Both the position numbers and the translations under genes were made by a program. DNA of 64,000 nucleotides from Crocinitomicaceae bacterium (GTDB taxonomy: Bacteria > Bacteroidota > Bacteroidia > Flavobacteriales_G > Salibacteraceae), in assembly GCA_002713215.1 (NCBI GenBank), contig PAVO01000019.1, positions 1 to 64,000 on the forward strand, written 5' to 3'. Positions 53,442 through 61,714 of this stretch are shown one piece after another. Within the stretch, counting starts at the first letter, position 1. Each line of letters opens with the position of its first letter. The notes beneath the pieces were generated by a model. It was not told the DNA's origin. It saw only the letters and a program-made list of their open reading frames with translations, and made no database searches.

Positions 53442-54089
53442 ATGAGTGAATCATTGACCGCAGAACTTAAATCCTTCAAAGACAATTCTGGAGGGTATAA
53501 CAGAAGTGATGAAATTTGCATTGAAAAAGCGACCAAAGTATATGAACAGGGAAGATATCCAGTGGTAGGTGATCAAGCCATCCCATTTACATTACCCAAT
53601 GTAAATAACGAAAATATTTCGCTGGAATCCTTATTGGTTAAAGGACCGGTAATTCTTAGTTTTTTTAGAGGAGGTTGGTGCAACTATTGTCAAATTGAAC
53701 TGAAGGCACTTCAGCGGTCCATGCCTGAATTTGAAAAGCTAAATGCCAGCCTAGTTGGGATTTCTCCGTCCGTTATTTCCGTTAAAGACATTACCCAAGG
53801 TCAAATTACGGTAAGCTACGCGGTATTGTCCGATATTGGAAATTCGGTGGCAGAGAACTATGGATTGCGTTTTCAAATGACCAAGGAGCTAGTGGATATT
53901 TTTGATGGGTTTGGCCTTGATATGGAAGAGATTCACGCAGTATCAGGTGATGAATCGGAAAACCTACCAATACCAGCAACCTTTGTGATTGATCAAAACA
54001 TGAATATTGTGTTTTCCTTTGTTGATCCGGATCACACGAAACGAGCCGACCCAACGGAAATTATCGCCGCTCTAATGTCAATTACTTAG
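53442..54089 (+). CDS. Peroxiredoxin-like (AhpC/TSA) protein, second of a pair
   Basis: 215 residues, paralogous to the preceding gene: domain start VVGDQAIPFTLPNVNNENI, active site RGGWCNYCQIELKAL, SDIGNSVAENYGLRFQM and IPATFVIDQNMNIVFSF. The two have diverged considerably in sequence but keep the CxxC and the conserved GLRFQM/GLRYKM stretch. Its stop codon TAG shares its last base with the GTG start of the PAS-domain gene, so translation of all three genes is likely coupled. Confidence 0.87.
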   Translation: MSESLTAELKSFKDNSGGYNRSDEICIEKATKVYEQGRYPVVGDQAIPFTLPNVNNENISLESLLVKGPVILSFFRGGWCNYCQIELKALQRSMPEFEKLNASLVGISPSVISVKDITQGQITVSYAVLSDIGNSVAENYGLRFQMTKELVDIFDGFGLDMEEIHAVSGDESENLPIPATFVIDQNMNIVFSFVDPDHTKRADPTEIIAALMSIT

Positions 54090-55240
54090 TGGAAGAAAAC
54101 CAGAACCAGGAAAAGGAATTTTTGATCCGTGAAATAGAGAACCTTCGAGCGAACCTCGAAGCTATGGATCAAAAAAACAAGCAACTTGAGACTGAACTTC
54201 GTCAGGTTCAGGAGAAAACCTGGACCGGTAAATGGGAAATGGACCTGACAACCAAGTCGGTAAGCTGGTCCGACGAAATGTATCTTATTCTTGGCTTGGA
54301 TAAATCTGAGGTCAAAGCAGATATGAAGCTTTTCAACGAGAAGCTTCCTCCTATAAGCCGTGATAAGCTTAATGGTGCTATAAGGAAATGTTTTCTTTCA
54401 AAGGAAGACTATTCCTTCGAGCATGTAGTTGAGCGTTCTGAAACCGAAAAGCTGAATGTTAGGACCGATCTTAAATTAGCCCTGAATGATGCCGGTGCAC
54501 CGGTTAAACTAGTCGGAATCACCAACGATATCACCAGTATAAAAACAGCTCAACAGGAACTTGAAAAATTATCTCTAATAGCGTCTAAAACTTCCAATGC
54601 AGTATTGGTTACCGATGTCAATACCAATATAGAATGGATCAATGAAGGGTTTATTAGGCTCTTTGGGTTTAGGCTTGATGAAGTTGTGGGAAAGAAATTC
54701 AAGGAGTTGCTTAAAGACCAGGAATTGGAATTGGGTAATCATAGTTACATTTTCAAGATGCTTAACCAATATCACGCATTGAATGAAGAAACAGTAATGA
54801 TGTCGAAAAAATCAAATGAAATATGGGTACTGGTAAATCTTACACCGATACTTGATTATGAACTGAATCCCGAGAAATATATTGCGATTATTACTGACAT
54901 TACGGTTCAAAAGAAAAATGAACGACAGCTGGAAAAACAAAAAACAGAAATCAGCAAGCAGCGCGATAAGGTTGAGTTGATCAATAGTGAATTAACTGCG
55001 ACCTTGGATGAATTGGCCCGAACTAAAATTTCCAGAAAGTCAATCATATTTAGTATTGGAACCATTGTTTTCCTGGTAATACTAACCGAGGCATTCTTTG
55101 ACCCAATAATTGAGAAGTATGCCTATAACAATTACCTTAGTGTAGGTGTTAAGGTGGGTATTGCTTTGCTCTTAAAGCCAGTTGAAAGTATTTATGAGCG
55201 GATATTGATCAAGCGTGCCTTATCTAAATCTAAGAAGTAA
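54089..55240 (+). CDS. PAS-domain sensor protein with C-terminal membrane anchor, no kinase
   Basis: 383 residues starting at GTG (54089), which overlaps the previous stop by one base. A coiled coil (1-40) precedes two PAS domains: about 45-155 (GKWEMDLTTKSVSWSDEMYLILGL, ending in a PAC segment LVGITNDITSIKTAQQEL) and about 160-275 (NAVLVTDVNTNIEWINEGFIRLFGF ... IAIITDITVQKKNE). A second coiled coil (280-325) leads to one membrane segment (about 331-350) and a hydrophobic C-terminus. There is no histidine kinase, cyclase or other output domain. Co-transcribed with two peroxiredoxin-like genes, it may sense redox state or oxygen through a PAS-bound cofactor. Confidence 0.8.
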   Translation: MEENQNQEKEFLIREIENLRANLEAMDQKNKQLETELRQVQEKTWTGKWEMDLTTKSVSWSDEMYLILGLDKSEVKADMKLFNEKLPPISRDKLNGAIRKCFLSKEDYSFEHVVERSETEKLNVRTDLKLALNDAGAPVKLVGITNDITSIKTAQQELEKLSLIASKTSNAVLVTDVNTNIEWINEGFIRLFGFRLDEVVGKKFKELLKDQELELGNHSYIFKMLNQYHALNEETVMMSKKSNEIWVLVNLTPILDYELNPEKYIAIITDITVQKKNERQLEKQKTEISKQRDKVELINSELTATLDELARTKISRKSIIFSIGTIVFLVILTEAFFDPIIEKYAYNNYLSVGVKVGIALLLKPVESIYERILIKRALSKSKK

Positions 55241-55259
55241 ATTTTCTGTGTAGTTAATA

Positions 55260-55802
55260 ATGGAAAACAAAAATCAGGTATATATAGGAACGAGTTTGGA
55301 TGGTTTCATTGCCGATGAAAATGGTGGCCTGGAATGGTTGGATATGGTGCCCAATCCAAATAATGAGGACATGGGGTACTATGTATTTATGGATAAAATA
55401 GATGCACTGGTAATGGGTAGAACCACCTTTGAAACTGTTATTGGGTTTGATGTTGATTGGCCCTACAAAAAGCCTGTCTTTGTACTGAGCAGTTCACTTG
55501 GAGAAATTCCAAATTCACATCAGGGGAAAGCTTTTCTGGTAAATGGAACATTAGAGGAAGTATTGGAACAAATCCATTCGCAAGGGCACCATAGCCTGTA
55601 TATTGATGGTGGAAAAACTATACAGGGATTTTTGAAAGAGGACCTCATTGATGAATTAATTATTACCGTTTTACCCGTTTTATTAGGCGGTGGGTTTCCG
55701 TTGTTCGGAAGCATGAAAGATAAGTTGGAATTTGAACTGATAGAATCAAAAGTCCACTTGGGGCAGCTTGTCCAACTTCACTATAAAAGGAAGAGAGGTT
55801 AA
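55260..55802 (+). CDS. Dihydrofolate reductase family (RibD C-terminal-like) protein
   Basis: 180 residues. RibD_C/DHFR fold with QVYIGTSLDGFIADENGGLEWL, ALVMGRTTFETV (the M-G-R-x-T motif), VFVLSSSL, LYIDGGKTIQGFL and LIITVLPVLLGGGFPLF. Such stand-alone proteins use NAD(P)H, but their substrate is not known; they are not the main DHFR. It follows the PAS gene by 19 bp, possibly the same transcript. The 3' end overlaps the minus-strand barrel gene by 4 bases. Confidence 0.9.
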   Translation: MENKNQVYIGTSLDGFIADENGGLEWLDMVPNPNNEDMGYYVFMDKIDALVMGRTTFETVIGFDVDWPYKKPVFVLSSSLGEIPNSHQGKAFLVNGTLEEVLEQIHSQGHHSLYIDGGKTIQGFLKEDLIDELIITVLPVLLGGGFPLFGSMKDKLEFELIESKVHLGQLVQLHYKRKRG

Positions 55803-56905
55803 AAAGTCTCCCCCATGGTAAATGACATACTCCAGTCATCCCTACCCGCGGCAACGTCTAACCCAATATTGAATTTTTCCTCTTTCATCACCATGACCCG
55901 AATTCCGCCACCGGCTCCAGGCCACAGATTATTCCAGGAAAAATCCGATGCATCGTAGGTAGTGGTTGCAATACCGGCAAAGGCTACCATGGAAATACGT
56001 TTCCATATTTGAATTCTTGACTCCGTTTGCAAGGCGAATAGCTGGTTGCCGCGTTGTTTCCCTTCCGAATATCCCCGAATATCGGTTTGTCCAATAATTT
56101 CCTGACCTTCAAAGGGTACTGACCCGACCCCAAATGAAGTGTGAAAACGTGATGCCTGAATTATTCTTTTATGGATACGCTGGTAGTTGTTAACCGAAAG
56201 GTGAATTTTATTAAAGGTATTTCTGTTTCCTAACCAATCGGCATACCAGTCCCAGCTACTCTCCACAAAAAAACCTTTATCCGGATAGTAAACATCATTT
56301 CTTGAATCATAATCAAAATCAAGCCCCACATTATTTAACTGGGTAGGCGCTGTTTTGATATTGGTATCAATAATCGAAAATGTAGTTTTCGCTTCTGCGT
56401 ACATTCCGTGTACACCACCATAAAGTTTTCTGGGGTTGTCAACCTTGGTAATTCGTCGTAGCAACTGGCCCGAAAGCATGGTATAACCCGTATTGTATTT
56501 AATAAATGCACCAGTTTCGGGGAAAGGGCTCCAAAAGAACTGATAGTTGAACGAAAAGTAACCACCGAACATCATGGTCCGCCATTTGTCTTCGTTCAAA
56601 TAAAGCATAGAGAACCCAACAGCTCCCCACGTTTGGGTGGTTGTTCCTATACCCATGGCTCCAACAATAGATTTGGGAGAGATGGTATCTTCTTTATTAA
56701 ATCGAAACATGCCCATTACAACAGCACCATACATAAATTCCTGGGTACGGTCGTAATTTAGATATGGGAATCCAGCCAGCTTAAGTTTCTTAGAAGAAGT
56801 GTCTTTTCCACCAAAACCACCTCCACCCATGTCAAACTGCGAGAAGCCATTTAGAGAAAGCCCCCATACAATTATTAGGATAATTGCAACCCTAAAACTC
56901 TGCAT
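55799..56905 (-). CDS. BamA/TamA-family outer membrane protein (surface antigen-like)
   Basis: 368 residues. Signal peptide ending GFSQ, a glycine-rich start ([11 protein letters not shown]), then a barrel domain of the bacterial surface antigen type: [26 protein letters not shown] (the GxxxxxDxRD..P..G motif), LPxxGxxxIRGY-like [16 protein letters not shown], and a C-terminal [17 protein letters not shown]. There are no clear POTRA domains, and the length is well below BamA, so it is a short barrel-only member, perhaps associated with an uncharacterised secretion or assembly step. The start overlaps the asnS 3' end by 14 bases; the two genes share an orientation and may share a transcript. 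Confidence 0.82.
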   Translation of the reverse strand: MQSFRVAIILIIVWGLSLNGFSQFDMGGGGFGGKDTSSKKLKLAGFPYLNYDRTQEFMYGAVVMGMFRFNKEDTISPKSIVGAMGIGTTTQTWGAVGFSMLYLNEDKWRTMMFGGYFSFNYQFFWSPFPETGAFIKYNTGYTMLSGQLLRRITKVDNPRKLYGGVHGMYAEAKTTFSIIDTNIKTAPTQLNNVGLDFDYDSRNDVYYPDKGFFVESSWDWYADWLGNRNTFNKIHLSVNNYQRIHKRIIQASRFHTSFGVGSVPFEGQEIIGQTDIRGYSEGKQRGNQLFALQTESRIQIWKRISMVAFAGIATTTYDASDFSWNNLWPGAGGGIRVMVMKEEKFNIGLDVAAGRDDWSMSFTMGETF

Positions 56906-58325
56906 TCTTTGGAGTCCGTGGAAATGGGATTACATCTCTTACATTAGTCATGCCGGTTACGAATAGCACCAACCTTTCAAAGCCTAATCCAAACCCGGAG
57001 TGTATACAGGTACCAAATTTTCGGGTATCCAGATACCAGAACATTTCATCTTCCGGGATGTTGAATTCCTTCATTTTGTTTTGCAACACATCCAAGCGCT
57101 CCTCACGTTGTGAACCGCCAACGATTTCACCAATTCCGGGGAATAAAATATCCATAGCAGCCACCGTTTTTTCGTCATCATTTACTCGCATATAAAATGC
57201 CTTGATCTTTGCAGGATAGTCATACAGTATGACGGGTTTACCGAAGTGCTTTTCAACCAGGTATCGTTCGTGTTCGCTTTGTAAGTCAACCCCCCATTCG
57301 TCGATGTGGTATTCAAATTTTTTCTTTTTGTTGGGCTTGCTGTTTCTCAGTATTTGATAGGCTTCTGTATAAGATACACGTTCAAAGTCATTTTCAGTAA
57401 CCAACCGCAGCTTTTCCCTAAGTGCATGGGGTTGACGTAATTCGGCCTTCATGTTTTTTTCTTCCTGAACGATTCGGTTCTCCAAAAATTCCAAATCGTC
57501 GTCGCATTTTTCTAATATGTAACGAATTACATATTTTAGAAAGTCTTCAGCCAAATCCATGTTGTCGAAGAGGTCATTAAACGCAACCTCAGGTTCGATC
57601 ATCCAAAACTCGGCCAGGTGTCGGGAAGTATTTGAGTTTTCTGCTCTAAAAGTTGGTCCAAACGTATAGACCTTAGATAATGCCAAAGCCGCTAACTCTG
57701 CTTCCAACTGACCCGATACCGTAAGGTTTGTCTCTTTACCAAAAAAGTCTTCGTTAAAATCCACATCCCCTGACTCGGTCACTGGAGGGCTTTTTGCATC
57801 AAGCGTAGAAACCCGAAACATTTCTCCTGCACCTTCAGCATCCGATCCTGTAATTATTGGGGAGTGCAACGAATAGAAACCATTTTCATTAAAGTATTGG
57901 TGAATGGCAAAAGCAACCGCGTGGCGAATGCGAAAAACAGCACTAAACGTATTGGTTCTAAACCTTAAGTGAGCATTTTCTCTTAAAAACTCCAGGCTGT
58001 GCTTTTTAGGTTGAATAGGAAACTCGTCCGGGTTTGAGTCACCAAGAACCTCCAGGTCATTTACCATCAGTTCAATACTCTGTCCCTTGCCTTGGCTCTC
58101 GACAATTTCACCACTCAGGCTTAAGCATGCGCTCGTAGTAATTCTCTTAAGGGCGTCCTCATTAAATTTCTCAAAATCGATAACGCATTGAAGGTTTTTT
58201 ATGGTAGAACCATCGTTCAATGCAATAAAACGATTGCTTCTAAACGTCCTAACCCATCCTTTTAAGGTCACTTTTTCTCCAATCTTCCCAGCTTCAATTA
58301 GTCCTTTTATCGATATTTTTTCCAT
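56892..58325 (-). CDS. asnS: Asparagine--tRNA ligase
   Basis: 477 residues from the ATG at 58325; an in-frame start 20 codons upstream would lie above the promoter and is not credible. N-terminal OB-fold anticodon-binding domain ([22 protein letters not shown]) and class II catalytic core with motif 2 [21 protein letters not shown] and motif 3 [15 protein letters not shown]. The AsnRS insertion typical of Bacteroidota is present. It charges tRNA-Asn, which is also encoded in this window. Transcribed from the clear promoter at 58356-58386. Confidence 0.97.
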   Translation of the reverse strand: MEKISIKGLIEAGKIGEKVTLKGWVRTFRSNRFIALNDGSTIKNLQCVIDFEKFNEDALKRITTSACLSLSGEIVESQGKGQSIELMVNDLEVLGDSNPDEFPIQPKKHSLEFLRENAHLRFRTNTFSAVFRIRHAVAFAIHQYFNENGFYSLHSPIITGSDAEGAGEMFRVSTLDAKSPPVTESGDVDFNEDFFGKETNLTVSGQLEAELAALALSKVYTFGPTFRAENSNTSRHLAEFWMIEPEVAFNDLFDNMDLAEDFLKYVIRYILEKCDDDLEFLENRIVQEEKNMKAELRQPHALREKLRLVTENDFERVSYTEAYQILRNSKPNKKKKFEYHIDEWGVDLQSEHERYLVEKHFGKPVILYDYPAKIKAFYMRVNDDEKTVAAMDILFPGIGEIVGGSQREERLDVLQNKMKEFNIPEDEMFWYLDTRKFGTCIHSGFGLGFERLVLFVTGMTNVRDVIPFPRTPKNAEF

Positions 58326-58355
58326 TTCGTCGAACGTGCAATTAATTTGAAGCTG

Positions 58356-58386
58356 CAAATGTAATTCATTGCAATGCACCACCAAA
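58356..58386 (-). promoter_or_regulatory. Bacteroidota-type promoter of asnS
   Basis: On the minus strand TTTG (58383-58386) and TACATTTG (58356-58363) stand exactly 19 bases apart, matching both consensus elements. The start codon is about 30 bases further on. Confidence 0.85.
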
Positions 58387-58422
58387 TCTATGTTTGGAGC
58401 GTTTTTTCAAGCCAATCATAAA

Positions 58423-58470
58423 TGGAAACGAACAGCCCAATGGAAACGTTTTACCTTTTTAACGTTTCCA
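58423..58470. promoter_or_regulatory. Likely TetR operator with three half-sites
   Basis: TGGAAACGTT (58441-58450) and AACGTTTCCA (58461-58470) form a perfect 10+10 inverted repeat with a 10-base spacer. A further direct half-site, TGGAAACG, lies at 58423-58430. The palindrome covers the expected -33 region of the TetR gene promoter. Confidence 0.75.
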
Positions 58471-58486
58471 TGGTTTTTATTTGATA

Positions 58487-58494
58487 TACATTTG
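58487..58494 (+). promoter_or_regulatory. -7 element (TACATTTG) of the tetR-pump operon
   Basis: Exact TAnnTTTG match only five bases before the ATG at 58499, so the transcript would be nearly leaderless. Confidence 0.65.
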
Positions 58495-58498
58495 CGCC

Positions 58499-59104
58499 AT
58501 GGAAAAAATGGAGCAATTAATTGTAAGTGCCATGGACGTATTCATGAAGTATGGAATACGCAGTGTTACAATGGATGATCTGGCTCGCCATTTAAGTGTT
58601 TCAAAGAAAACCCTATACAAATATTTCAAGGATAAAAATGACTTGGTTATTAAGGGAATGGAATATCATCATAAAATGGAGCAATGTGCCATGGAGGCAT
58701 GTTTTGATGAAAAGCTAAATGCCATTGATGAAAACTTTGCCATTTCCAAAGTAATTCTGGAGCAATTGCAAAACATTCATCCTTCCGTAATGTATGATCT
58801 GGAAAAATATTATCCAGAAGCCATGGCAAAGTTTGATGACTACAAGAAAACTGTAGTTAAAGAATGGGTTGAAAACAATTTAAAGAAGGGAATAGAAGAA
58901 GGCTTATTTCGTGAAGACATAAATATCCCAATAATAACGGCCATGTACTTGGCAAGAATGAATGACTTCATGCACACCGATCTATTCCCTGAAGAATATT
59001 CGCCCGCTGATATTTACCTTGAAATATTCAGGTATCACATTCGGGGAGTTGCATCTCAAAAGGGTGTAAACTACCTGAAAGAAAAAGTCAAAAAAGAGAA
59101 ATAG
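58499..59104 (+). CDS. TetR family transcriptional regulator
   Basis: 201 residues from the ATG at 58499, which sits just after the -7 element; the longer frame from 58481 would start inside the promoter. N-terminal HTH: IVSAMDVFMKYGIRSVTMDDLARHLSVSKKTLYKYFKDKNDLV. The C-terminal ligand domain is helical, ending in a basic tail. Its gene leads a tetR - tolC - adaptor - RND operon and the upstream palindrome at 58441-58470 is the natural operator, so it probably represses its own operon until an exported compound binds. Confidence 0.93.
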   Translation: MEKMEQLIVSAMDVFMKYGIRSVTMDDLARHLSVSKKTLYKYFKDKNDLVIKGMEYHHKMEQCAMEACFDEKLNAIDENFAISKVILEQLQNIHPSVMYDLEKYYPEAMAKFDDYKKTVVKEWVENNLKKGIEEGLFREDINIPIITAMYLARMNDFMHTDLFPEEYSPADIYLEIFRYHIRGVASQKGVNYLKEKVKKEK

Positions 59105-59129
59105 CATTAAATAATAAAACACAAACGAA

Positions 59130-60488
59130 ATGACACACCCAAAGAAAATTCTGATTGTGGCTGCTGTGCTGACTTCTATCTCAGCATTCACCCAAGCAGA
59201 AGAAAAGAAAACAGAATTTTCGCTAAAAGAGGCGCAAGATTACGCCGTAGAAAATTCTTATTTTACCAGAAGCGCCATGATGGATGTTACCATGGCAGAA
59301 CAGAAGGTAAAGGAAATTACAAGAGTTGGCTTGCCACAGGTTACAGGAAAGGCAGGATACAATCATTTTATTGATATTCCAACGCAGTTGGCTCCGGCCA
59401 ATTCGTTTGACCCTAGTGCACCTGCCGATGAGTTTGTTGAGTTTCAGTTTGGAACCAAAAGCAATATGAACGCTGGCGTATATGTGAACCAAATGCTGTT
59501 TGACGGAGCGTATATTGTTGGCCTTAAAGCTTCCAAAACGTATCGGGAATTGGCATATGCAAATGAGGCTAAAACCAAGGTTGAGATAAAACGTGATGTG
59601 GTTAAAGCCTATGGGTTGGCCATTGTTTCAGCTTTGAATTTAACCTATGTAAAAGAGAACGAAGCAAAGCTTAAAAGTTTGGTTGAGGAAAACCAAGCCA
59701 TGTACGATGCCGGATTTATGGAAGAAAAAGACCTGGATCAAGTAAAGCTTTTGTTGCTTCAGACCCAAAGTGTTTTAATTGAAACTGAGAACAGCTATAA
59801 GGTTTCATTGGATATGTTGAAGTTTACCATGGGTAAGCCTATTGCTGAAGAAATTGTATTGACCGAGGACATTGAAAAGATTAAGGATCCCTTTGTTGCT
59901 AAAGAAGAAAACCTAAATGCAAGGCTTTCATTGTCAACCCACGTTGATTACCGAAGAGCAACTGCGAACCTGGAATCCAAAAGCCTGAGTTTAAGCAATG
60001 AAAAAATGACCTACTATCCTAAACTTTATGGATTTTTAAACCTGGAAGGGAACTCATATGGGAATGAGTTTAATCATTTTTCAAGCGATGGAAAATGGTT
60101 TCCGACAACCATTGTTGGCGTACAATTGAATGTTCCCATATTCACCAGTGGTCAACGCCATATGAAGGTACAACAGGCTAAGGTTGGTGTTGAACAAGCA
60201 GAATTGCAACTGAAACAAATGGAAGAAAGTTTATACCTGGACGTAGCCAATAAAAGAAATGCATACGAAGCAGCAATGAATAAGCTTGACAATAACAAAC
60301 AGAACCTGGACTTATCCAGTCGAATCAAGGACCAAACCAGGGTAAAATATAAAGAAGGTATGAGCTCAAGCGTGGAGCTTACCCAAACTGAAAATCAATT
60401 CTTGCAGAGCCAGATAAACTATGTATTGTCAATGTATGATGTAATTACTTCAAAAGCTGATTTGGACTATGCACTTGGAAAACTTTAA
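59130..60488 (+). CDS. TolC family outer membrane efflux channel
   Basis: 452 residues. Signal peptide (1-22, AFTQAEE). The rest is the repeated long-helix and strand pattern of TolC/OEP proteins: FSLKEAQDYAVENS near the N-terminus, NAGVYVNQMLFDGAYIVGLKASKTY, LKSLVEENQAMYDAGFMEEKDLDQVKLLL, VQLNVPIFTSGQRHMKV, and a final RVKYKEGMSSSVELTQTENQFL. It forms the outer-membrane duct of a tripartite pump. It starts 25 bp after tetR. Confidence 0.93.
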   Translation: MTHPKKILIVAAVLTSISAFTQAEEKKTEFSLKEAQDYAVENSYFTRSAMMDVTMAEQKVKEITRVGLPQVTGKAGYNHFIDIPTQLAPANSFDPSAPADEFVEFQFGTKSNMNAGVYVNQMLFDGAYIVGLKASKTYRELAYANEAKTKVEIKRDVVKAYGLAIVSALNLTYVKENEAKLKSLVEENQAMYDAGFMEEKDLDQVKLLLLQTQSVLIETENSYKVSLDMLKFTMGKPIAEEIVLTEDIEKIKDPFVAKEENLNARLSLSTHVDYRRATANLESKSLSLSNEKMTYYPKLYGFLNLEGNSYGNEFNHFSSDGKWFPTTIVGVQLNVPIFTSGQRHMKVQQAKVGVEQAELQLKQMEESLYLDVANKRNAYEAAMNKLDNNKQNLDLSSRIKDQTRVKYKEGMSSSVELTQTENQFLQSQINYVLSMYDVITSKADLDYALGKL

Positions 60489-60549
60489 GCGAATTAATAA
60501 GGCAAAAAACATAAATAAGAAAGTTAACAAACACTCAATATACACTCAA

Positions 60550-61686
60550 ATGAAAAATTCAATACTAATAGCACTTGTAGCAGCGGTCGTAATGGCATGC
60601 GGAGGCGGTGCCGGAGAAAAAAGCGAACTGGATACGTTAATTGCTGAAAAGGATTCTTTGAAAAAAATCAAAGATGAACTGTCTGGAGCTATTGCAGAAC
60701 TAGAAACGCAAATAAAAGATTTAGATACTACCAAAACGTTTACCCTGGTAACTACGGAAGCTGTAAGAAGGGAGAACTTTAAGCATTACTTTCAGGTTTA
60801 TGGAACGGTAAAATCGGATCAAAACGCACAGATTTATTCTGAGGTTTCCGGAAAAATTATAACCATTAAGGTTAAGGAAGGAAATCGTGTTGCTAAAGGT
60901 CAGGTACTGGCAGTAATCGATGTTAGTGTAATGCGTGAGCAGGAGCAGGAACTAAAAACCCGATTGGAACTTGCAGAAACAACGTACCGGAAACAGAAAA
61001 AGCTTTGGGATCAGAATATAGGTTCTGAAATGCAATACTTGCAAGCCAAGAGTAATCGCGATGCATTAAGAAGCAGCTTAAGTAGCCTGCAGACTCAAAT
61101 GGCAATGGGTAACGTTAAGGCACCATTTTCAGGGGTTATTGATGAAATATTTCCACGTGTAGGTGAAATGGCTATGCCTGGTTTTCCATTATTCAGGTTG
61201 GTTAATTTGGATGAGGTCTATATAAAAGCTGACGTCTCAGAAAGCTATTTAGGCAAAGTAAAAGAGGGAGATAAAGTCGTTGTTTCATTGCCTTCTGTTG
61301 GTACTAAACTAGAAAGCGACATTGAACGGACAGGACAGTACATCAACGAGGCAAACAGAACCTTTAAAATAAAAACGACGATCCAAAACAAAGACAAGAT
61401 GCTGAAACCAAATATGGTTGCACTTCTTGAGATCGAAGATTTTTCACGTGACTCTGCCATCGTAATTTCTTCTGACCTCATCCTTCAGGGTGCAGGAGGA
61501 ACACAATACGTATATGTAGTTAACGGTACTAACGGAATTGCGGTTGCTGAAAAAACACTGGTAGAAGTGGAAATGACCTATAAGGATAAAGCGCTTATTG
61601 CGAGTGGACTTACGGGTAATGAAAACCTGGTGAAGAAAGGCGCGAGAAGCATTCGAAACGGACAGCAAATTGAGGTGAAAAACTAG
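60550..61686 (+). CDS. RND efflux periplasmic adaptor subunit (lipoprotein)
   Basis: 378 residues from the ATG at 60550, which starts a lipoprotein signal (ALVAAVVMAC, lipobox Cys20); a longer frame from 60469 overlaps tolC and lacks a signal. A coiled coil (30-58), barrel-sandwich lipoyl-like halves (GKIITIKVKEGNRVAKGQVLAVID and KAPFSGVIDEIFPRVGEMAMPGFPLFRLV), a hairpin, a beta-barrel domain and a membrane-proximal domain follow in HlyD/MFP order. It links the RND pump to TolC. 61 bp after tolC. Confidence 0.94.
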   Translation: MKNSILIALVAAVVMACGGGAGEKSELDTLIAEKDSLKKIKDELSGAIAELETQIKDLDTTKTFTLVTTEAVRRENFKHYFQVYGTVKSDQNAQIYSEVSGKIITIKVKEGNRVAKGQVLAVIDVSVMREQEQELKTRLELAETTYRKQKKLWDQNIGSEMQYLQAKSNRDALRSSLSSLQTQMAMGNVKAPFSGVIDEIFPRVGEMAMPGFPLFRLVNLDEVYIKADVSESYLGKVKEGDKVVVSLPSVGTKLESDIERTGQYINEANRTFKIKTTIQNKDKMLKPNMVALLEIEDFSRDSAIVISSDLILQGAGGTQYVYVVNGTNGIAVAEKTLVEVEMTYKDKALIASGLTGNENLVKKGARSIRNGQQIEVKN

Positions 61687-61714
61687 TTAAGACTCATTTT
61701 TAACCCCCTACACA

